This document shows, piece by piece, positions 7,822-11,103 of a DNA stretch of 11,103 bases. The stretch lies in contig NW_019091867.1 in the NCBI RefSeq assembly GCF_001949145.1, positions 1 to 11,103 of the forward strand, read 5' to 3'. Position 1 is the stretch's first letter, and each line of letters begins with the position of its first letter. The stretch is from Acanthaster planci (taxonomy: Eukaryota; Echinodermata; Asteroidea; Valvatida; Acanthasteridae). A program made the translations under genes and the position numbers. The notes under the pieces are model-generated. The model made no database searches. It was not told where the DNA came from and saw nothing but the letters and a program-made list of their open reading frames with translations.

Positions 7822-7845
7822 TCAACTAGTTATTCAACTAGTTAT
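7822..7845 (+). repeat. Tandem 12-bp repeat TCAACTAGTTAT
   Basis: Two exact copies (7822-7833, 7834-7845), each holding the palindrome AACTAGTT. A third AACTAGTTAT lies at 7706-7715. They may bind a dimeric regulator. Confidence 0.7.
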
Positions 7846-7915
7846 CGCGGCTAATTTGACTTACTATACGTTGGAATACCTACGCTTCAAACAAACGATC
7901 AACAAAATAAAAACG

Positions 7916-7922
7916 TATATAA
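7916..7922 (+). promoter_or_regulatory. TATATAA box
   Basis: TATATAA ends four bases before the ATG at 7927, matching the box four bases before the capsid ATG. Confidence 0.5.
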
Positions 7923-7926
7923 TTAA

Positions 7927-8538
7927 ATGGCCGATATTAAATCTATACTGGCCGATTCAAAAAGCGGAGTTAGCAGCGAATCAACCTCAAATGTAAAAGA
8001 TAGACTTTGCGCAATAGTCGCGTCGGGTGAATCTAAAAAATACCTAGGCAAAGAATACTCGATTAAAGAGATTGAAGCTCTGTCACCAAAAGAACAAGAA
8101 AAGCTTTTTAATTTGTACGAAGTTCAGTTTGGCAAAGAGATTGTTAAAACTCTTGGTTACTCGATTTTAAGTTTGTACTCTTGCTTGCTAGGAATAGTTA
8201 CTCCGATCGATCTACTCGGATTCAACGTCAACTTAAAGTCCGAAGAAGCGCTTACTAAAGTTTTAAACGACGACCCTATCATCAGTCAAACGATGGGACA
8301 CTTACTCACTGAAGTTTGTTATAAATACGGAGTTTACCTGTCCCCACTTACAGCTATGTTGATTACCACTAAGCATCTAGAATTCAACAAAAGTTCTCTT
8401 ATTATAAAAGAGGATGTCAACAAACGAAGCGAGTACAAACGAAGCGAATCAAACGAACGAAGTGAGTATGAGCGTAGCGAGAACGAGCGTAGCGAGTACA
8501 AACAAATCGAACAACAACCAAATGTCAACGGTAACTAA
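7927..8538 (+). CDS. Conserved Polinton-type accessory protein with repeat-derived tail
   Basis: A 203-residue protein. The first 165 residues look like a family of small Polinton proteins that I recognise only by general pattern (a KKYLGKEYS block, a YEVQFGKEIVKTLG block, and a KYGVYLSPLTAMLITTKH C-terminal helix); the function is unknown. Two helical hydrophobic stretches lie at about 78-97 and 134-150, which may be membrane-associated or simply a buried core. From residue 166 the sequence changes to KRSEY/NERSEY/ERSEN units encoded by repeat array R4, then a Gln/Asn-rich end. The start is the ATG four bases after TATATAA. Its tail overlaps the ATG of the next gene at 8522, a compact arrangement that seems to predate the repeat. 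Confidence 0.7.
   Translation: MADIKSILADSKSGVSSESTSNVKDRLCAIVASGESKKYLGKEYSIKEIEALSPKEQEKLFNLYEVQFGKEIVKTLGYSILSLYSCLLGIVTPIDLLGFNVNLKSEEALTKVLNDDPIISQTMGHLLTEVCYKYGVYLSPLTAMLITTKHLEFNKSSLIIKEDVNKRSEYKRSESNERSEYERSENERSEYKQIEQQPNVNGN
8414..8529 (+). repeat. 15-nt-type repeat array R4 with 8-bp flanking duplication
   Basis: Units cover about 8422-8500 and include GAGCGTAGCGAG twice and ACGAAGCGA variants. The octamer ATGTCAAC flanks the insert at 8414-8421 and 8522-8529, an offset of 108 nt (36 codons). The array is open in two reading frames: RSE-rich in the upstream gene and TNEA/SVA-like in the frame of the downstream gene. Confidence 0.85.
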
Positions 8539-8854
8539 AAGTAAAAATCCGAAGCGTGTAGAACAAGGTAAAAAATTGGCCGAGCATAACAAGAAGATGA
8601 AGCAACAGCTCGTCAAGATGAAATTAGCGGGTGAAGAGAGTAACGAAGAGAGCAACCAAAATAAAATTTATCAAACGGTTGCAGAGAACAGAAACTTGAT
8701 ACTCGGTGGATTGGGGCTCGCGGGGGTTCTTATCTACTTAATTTGGAGACACAAGCCGAGCGCCCGGCCTAGTGCACGACAAATTATTCAACCAAAACGA
8801 GAAGCGAGTAAAGCGATAATTCCTAACCAAGAACCAATTTTAGATATGGAATGA
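8522..8854 (+). CDS. Small Lys-rich protein with single transmembrane segment
   Basis: 110 residues from the ATG at 8522. The first 36 residues are strongly basic (SKNPKRVEQGKKLAEHNKKM and on), followed by a short acidic linker, a Gly-rich membrane segment (about 59-75, ending IYLIWRHK) and a Pro/Arg-rich tail. I do not recognise it by name; small basic single-pass proteins occur in the virion gene block of Polinton-like elements. An in-frame ATG at 8414 would add 36 residues encoded entirely by repeat array R4, so I prefer 8522 as the original start; use of 8414 is possible. It overlaps the 3' end of the 7927 gene. The TGA stop lies at the edge of a GGAAT/ATTCC hairpin. Confidence 0.65.
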   Translation: MSTVTKSKNPKRVEQGKKLAEHNKKMKQQLVKMKLAGEESNEESNQNKIYQTVAENRNLILGGLGLAGVLIYLIWRHKPSARPSARQIIQPKREASKAIIPNQEPILDME

Positions 8855-8861
8855 ATATTCC
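8848..8861. terminator. Short hairpin at the stop of the 8522 gene
   Basis: GGAAT (8848-8852) and ATTCC (8857-8861) flank a 4-base loop; the TGA stop is 8852-8854. The stem is only five base pairs and is weak alone, but it repeats the pattern seen at 6349-6372 and 10118-10149. Confidence 0.3.
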
Positions 8862-8878
8862 TTAATTTAAAAGTTCTT

Positions 8879-8888
8879 TATATATAAA
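8879..8888 (+). promoter_or_regulatory. TATATATAAA box
   Basis: An A/T box one base before the ATG at 8890, of the same type as at 5127, 7916 and 9147. Confidence 0.45.
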
Positions 8889-8889
8889 T

Positions 8890-9129
8890 ATGAGTAACGC
8901 TAAATCAATCGACGTAAACGGAATCGCAAATACTGTTTATCACGTTTCGGGACTATCGCTCGGTTACGCTATGCTATCGAGCAAGCTGTTTAAAATAAAA
9001 CCACCAGATCTAAATAGGTTGTCCGCCGAAGACGCGTTGAAATTGACGGCGCTGTCTAGCGGTGCATTGGCTACCCAGGGTTGGTTGGTAGCGCAGGGTA
9101 TTCTGCCCGCGAGCCTGCCAACCGCTTAA
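8890..9129 (+). CDS. Small hydrophobic protein, 79 residues
   Basis: Two hydrophobic, Gly/Ala/Ser-rich stretches (about 15-33, GLSLGYAMLSSKLF, and about 48-70, ALKLTALSSGALATQGWLVA) joined by a charged linker, ending ILPASLPTA. This resembles the very small two-helix proteins with an acidic middle and an ILP-type end found among Polinton virion genes. The function is not known to me. An ATG just after a TATA-like box and a following gene 27 bases downstream support it as real despite its length. It may be a membrane or capsid-associated minor protein (inference). Confidence 0.65.
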   Translation: MSNAKSIDVNGIANTVYHVSGLSLGYAMLSSKLFKIKPPDLNRLSAEDALKLTALSSGALATQGWLVAQGILPASLPTA

Positions 9130-9146
9130 AAAAATAGAACATATAC

Positions 9147-9154
9147 TATAAAAG
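9147..9154 (+). promoter_or_regulatory. TATAAAAG box
   Basis: Ends two bases before the ATG at 9157 and shares TATAAAAG with the capsid gene box. Confidence 0.5.
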
Positions 9155-9256
9155 AAATGGCAGAAGGAGGATTCGATCCCGAGGAAATACCTCTCTTGGA
9201 AGATCAAAATCAAGATCAAGATCAAAACGAGCTCCACCAAGAAACGTCCTTTATTG

Positions 9257-9400
9257 AACCTGGATGGGACGATGCCAACACTTCATTTAATGAACTAAGA
9301 GTAGGAACAGTACCGATTGAACCAAAGGAACCTGTATGGGACAATACCAACACTTTATCTAATGAACTAAGAGTAGGAACAAAACTGATTGGGTCAAAAT
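9257..9400 (+). repeat. 72-bp tandem duplication
   Basis: The two copies, 9257-9328 and 9329-9400, are roughly 85% identical by eye, with the longest exact stretch around TAATGAACTAAGAGTAGGAA. The duplication is in frame (24 codons). Confidence 0.85.
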
Positions 9401-9615
9401 TGGACGTAAACCCAAGACTGATAACATTATCCGGTGATCCTTTAGAACAAGGGCAAGCGGTATTCATAACTCATCCGATTGTAGAAGACTTTTACCGATA
9501 TTTTCAACTCATCGGAAGAAAAGATGTACCATCGGTACTTCACTATGAAAGGTTTGATTACCGCAAAGACAAAGGCTTATTTTACAAAAGTGAAGACAAA
9601 TACGGTGATGTGCTA

Positions 9616-9618
9616 TGA
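9616..9618 (+). other. In-frame TGA in the 9157 gene
   Basis: Coding-like sequence continues in the same frame for 53 codons beyond it. The context is CTA TGA ACC. Confidence 0.6.
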
Positions 9619-9742
9619 ACCAACAAAAGAAATCCAGATTTTGTCGTCGGTCTTGGCACAATAGTCGAAAACGCCAAAGCTGCTGGATACACCGGAAGGG
9701 GTGAAGCGCAAGATTTTATAAGATACAAATTGGGATTTAAAA

Positions 9743-10132
9743 ATGGGAGAGCTACCGCAAATATCGGACCAAGTCAGTGACATCGTAGAAGAGCTCACTA
9801 ATGACGAAGACGCCAAAACAGAAGGATTAAACTCTCGCGAGTTGGTAGCTTTAGATAGAGTATTACAAACGGTAAAAGGAGAATTAATTTTAAATCAAGT
9901 TAAATTAGATGATTTAGACGCAAAAATTAAACAAGTCGAAGCCGAGTTGAAAAAAGCGACGTCCGAAGAAGAACGTATGGAACTTCAACGGCAATTGGAT
10001 GACTTACAAGACGAAAGACAGGGTGACAGATCACGTGTGGACCTTGTTCGTGGGCGCAGGTGTTTTGCTTTTAACGTACGTGCAAAAGAATGGTTAAAAA
10101 GGACAAAAAAAATTAAAAATATTCCTTCCTAA
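9743..10132 (+). CDS. Coiled-coil protein, probably frameshifted before a membrane anchor
   Basis: The open frame gives 129 residues. Residues 30-92 form a long charged helix with heptad-like spacing (LDDLDAKIKQVEAELKKA, then RMELQRQLDDLQDER), a likely coiled coil. After about position 10020 the frame becomes Arg-rich without clear pattern (to TAA 10130). The +1 frame over 10020-10094 instead encodes a hydrophobic Gly-rich stretch (WTLFVGAGVLLLTYV) ending at TAA 10095-10097, very like the C-terminal anchors of neighbouring genes. I infer a one-base indel near 10010-10022 that replaced the anchor with a basic tail. The ATG at 9743 follows TTTAAAA and overlaps the end of the 9157 gene. Function unknown. 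Confidence 0.65.
   Translation: MGELPQISDQVSDIVEELTNDEDAKTEGLNSRELVALDRVLQTVKGELILNQVKLDDLDAKIKQVEAELKKATSEEERMELQRQLDDLQDERQGDRSRVDLVRGRRCFAFNVRAKEWLKRTKKIKNIPS
10010..10022 (+). other. Probable frameshift in the 9743 gene
   Basis: The coiled-coil frame gives way here to the frame encoding a transmembrane-like stretch. The exact base is not determined. Confidence 0.5.
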
Positions 10133-10149
10133 ATCTAGGAGGGAATATT
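10118..10149. terminator. 13-bp hairpin between convergent genes
   Basis: AATATTCCTTCCT (10118-10130) pairs with AGGAGGGAATATT (10137-10149), with one T-G wobble and a 6-base loop. An A-rich tract precedes it and CTCTTTTT follows, so it could end transcripts from both sides. The TAA of the 9743 frame (10130-10132) sits at the loop. Confidence 0.65.
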
Positions 10150-10176
10150 CTCTTTTTACGCCTTAATTCAAACCGT

Positions 10177-10686
10177 TTAAGTTAAAATTTTATACAACGT
10201 AAAACTGACGACACCCACGGCAACGGCACCAATGGTTAAAGACAGTTTCTCTTCATTGTGAGCATCTAAAGGCTTACTAAAAACTGGCTTTACAATTGCC
10301 CTCTTCGGTAACACTTCCGGTTCTGGTTTGGTCGCTTCTTTGTTACTCGCTCCGCTCACTTCGCTATTTAAACTCGGTACGTATCCAGTCTTCATATCCT
10401 CAGTCGCGACTTGTAAATTATTGTTATATCCCTCAAACGTGCCAATGCGTAAGTCCATGTCCGAAGGCACCAGGTACAAACCCGGGGCGACTACGAAGTT
10501 TAAAGGCGTTTTTGCGTATTGTAACGAATCTTGATATTGGTCGATCGACTGTTCTAGATCGGGGCCCGAATTAATTAAAGATTCCACGATCGTAATAAAT
10601 TGTCGTCGCGCGTCTAATCCGGTGCCGGTGGCCAAAACGCTGGTCTTGGTCTGCGCCTGTGCCGCGAGTAACGCGTAGACGTAAGC
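10177..10686 (-). CDS. Downstream half of a structural-type gene, with C-terminal anchor
   Basis: This frame directly follows a TGA (10689-10687) and has no ATG until PSDMDL well inside it; a TTG at 10635 is the only near-cognate start. It is therefore best read as the continuation of the gene entering from the right edge. It begins with an Ala/Gln-rich stretch (YALLAAQAQTK), then ATGTGLDARRQF, a PGLYLVPSDMDLRIGTFEGYNNN block that looks well conserved, a Lys/Pro linker containing a repeat-derived SEVSGAS piece (array R5), and a C-terminal Gly/Val membrane segment ending YKILT. Similar C-terminal blocks occur in Polinton virion proteins, but I cannot name it. It ends convergent to the 9743 gene at the 10118 hairpin. 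Confidence 0.65.
   Translation of the reverse strand, partial: AYVYALLAAQAQTKTSVLATGTGLDARRQFITIVESLINSGPDLEQSIDQYQDSLQYAKTPLNFVVAPGLYLVPSDMDLRIGTFEGYNNNLQVATEDMKTGYVPSLNSEVSGASNKEATKPEPEVLPKRAIVKPVFSKPLDAHNEEKLSLTIGAVAVGVVSFTLYKILT
10342..10376 (-). repeat. 15-nt-type repeat piece R5
   Basis: On the minus strand AGCGAAGTGAGCGGAGCGAG (10365-10346) matches the repeat family in inverted orientation relative to the other arrays, but in sense with its gene. ACTCG occurs at 10345-10349 and 10372-10376, a 27-nt offset (nine codons). Confidence 0.7.
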
Positions 10687-10689
10687 TCA
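10687..10689 (-). other. In-frame TGA in the right-edge gene
   Basis: Separates two coding-like stretches that share a frame. The downstream part lacks a start codon, so nonsense mutation or readthrough is more likely than two genes. Confidence 0.65.
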
Positions 10690-11103
10690 AATTGATTCGT
10701 TTATCTTGGTTATTCCCACGTCCGTCAACCGAGACTTTTTAGGAACAAAATCCCACCAGGCCAAAGTAACCGCGTCCGACTGTAAAATCCAGGTGACCGT
10801 GTAGGTACTCGCGTGACCGGAGCCTCCCCATGCAAATCCCCTGTAAGTGGATCCCGCGTATTTACCGTTGGTCACGTGTAAGTCGTGCACGTCGTAGTTT
10901 TTACCCGGAACGGGTACGTATCCATTGTCGTAGTAGTAAGCTGTCCCTAATCCGTTTGACAAAGTGTCCCTCGTTTGTTTATGCGATTTATTCGGGTCTA
11001 CTTCGTATAAAAGGCACGTGTCGGTAAACTTCCGATGGTCGTAATTATTGTGTATAGTGTCAAATACGTCGTCGCTCGGAATGGGCATCACGCAGTCGTA
11101 AAA
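10687..11103 (-). CDS. Structural-type protein, upstream half, partial at right edge
   Basis: The frame is open from the right edge to a TGA at 10689-10687, giving about 138 residues of a longer protein whose start lies outside. The sequence is rich in Tyr, Gly and Val with beta-strand-like alternation (YYYDNGYVPVPG, STYTVTWILQSDAVTLAWWDF), which would suit a jelly-roll or other beta-sandwich virion protein such as a minor capsid (penton) subunit. That assignment rests on composition and gene context only. An internal ATG at 11088 could be a start, but coding-like residues continue upstream of it. It continues in the same frame after the TGA. Confidence 0.55.
   Translation of the reverse strand, partial: FYDCVMPIPSDDVFDTIHNNYDHRKFTDTCLLYEVDPNKSHKQTRDTLSNGLGTAYYYDNGYVPVPGKNYDVHDLHVTNGKYAGSTYRGFAWGGSGHASTYTVTWILQSDAVTLAWWDFVPKKSRLTDVGITKINESI

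Larger units (their letters stand above)
7686..7926. other. A/T-rich intergenic region with hairpin and short repeats
   Basis: No supported gene lies in these 241 bases, the longest non-coding stretch in the window. It holds a 14-bp hairpin (7743-7775), AACTAGTTAT three times (7706-7715, 7824-7833, 7836-7845), GTTATAA three times and a TATA-like box (7916-7922). Possible roles are transcript end, promoter, or a replication or regulatory site; none is proven. Confidence 0.6.
9157..9780 (+). pseudogene. Unrecognised acidic protein with internal duplication and in-frame TGA
   Basis: The open part (to 9618) gives 153 residues: an acidic Gln/Asp-rich start, two copies of a 24-codon repeat (9257-9400) containing WDDANTSFNELRVGT and WDNTNTLSNELRVGT, and a globular-looking region. 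Translation would stop at TGA 9616-9618. The same frame continues for a further 53 codons with protein-like composition (for example PDFVVGLGTIVENAKAAGY) to TGA 9778-9780. I therefore read this as one gene of about 207 codons with an internal nonsense codon or readthrough. The tail overlaps the next gene's ATG (9743) by 38 nt, typical of compact viral layout. No known family recognised; placement among virion-type genes is the only functional clue. Confidence 0.6.

Noticed and set aside
8422-8500. CRISPR array
   Set aside because: The units are about 15 nt, directly adjacent and without spacers. They are translated, and the element is eukaryotic-virus-like.
9613-9816. Minus-strand ORF of 67 codons
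   Set aside because: It is antisense to the continuation of the 9157 gene and the start of the 9743 gene, with Ser-rich content expected of a shadow frame.
10296-10574. Plus-strand ORFs opposite the right-edge gene
   Set aside because: They are antisense to a conserved-looking block and have no leader motif.
9616-10689. Alternative genetic code with TGA as Trp
   Set aside because: The Trp codons I checked in the capsid and polymerase genes are TGG, and TGA plausibly ends the 8522 gene. Two isolated in-frame TGAs are better explained by mutation or readthrough.
1-11103. Terminal inverted repeats of the element
   Set aside because: Both window edges lie inside genes, and I saw no long inverted match between the two ends.

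Overview
The window is an internal piece of a Polinton/Maverick-type element (the self-synthesising transposon/virus lineage that includes adintoviruses). Its core genes are all recognisable: a protein-primed family B DNA polymerase, a retrovirus-like DDE integrase, a hexon-like major capsid candidate and an A32/FtsK-type packaging ATPase. Short genes, tight spacing, A/T-rich TATA-like boxes directly before ATGs and standard-code codon use point to a eukaryotic host. The host cannot be named from the sequence. No terminal inverted repeats and no cysteine protease are seen, so the element runs past the window; the polymerase is cut by the left edge and a structural-type gene by the right edge.

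Layout. 3-3601 (+): polymerase pseudogene. 3620-4625 (-): integrase, convergent with the polymerase. 4627-5091 (-): small coiled-coil/membrane protein. 5092-5140: divergent promoter. 5141-6361 (+): capsid candidate. 6402-7100 (+): packaging ATPase. 7139-7685 (+): zinc-ribbon/HNH-like protein. 7686-7926: A/T-rich intergenic region with a strong hairpin and short repeats. 7927-8538, 8522-8854, 8890-9129, 9157-9780 and 9743-10132 (+): small accessory or virion-type proteins. 10118-10149: hairpin between convergent genes. 10177-11103 (-): one reading frame interrupted by a TGA.

Condition. The polymerase carries two single-base-type frameshifts, one frame-shifting repeat insertion, one nonsense codon and an Asn in place of the second Asp of the catalytic motif C. 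The integrase, HNH-like gene, 9157 gene, 9743 gene and right-edge gene each carry one further break. The capsid, ATPase and several small genes are open. This looks like an endogenised copy in decay, although the homopolymer breaks could in part be sequencing errors.

The most unusual structure is a dispersed family of about 15-nt units (consensus near TACGAACGNAGYGAG), found as five short arrays. Each sits inside or at the edge of a gene, several lie between short direct repeats, and in different genes they encode RSE-rich tails, shift a frame or move a stop codon. A second pattern is that several stop codons lie in or beside hairpins, as in the hairpin-type transcript ends known from mimivirus.
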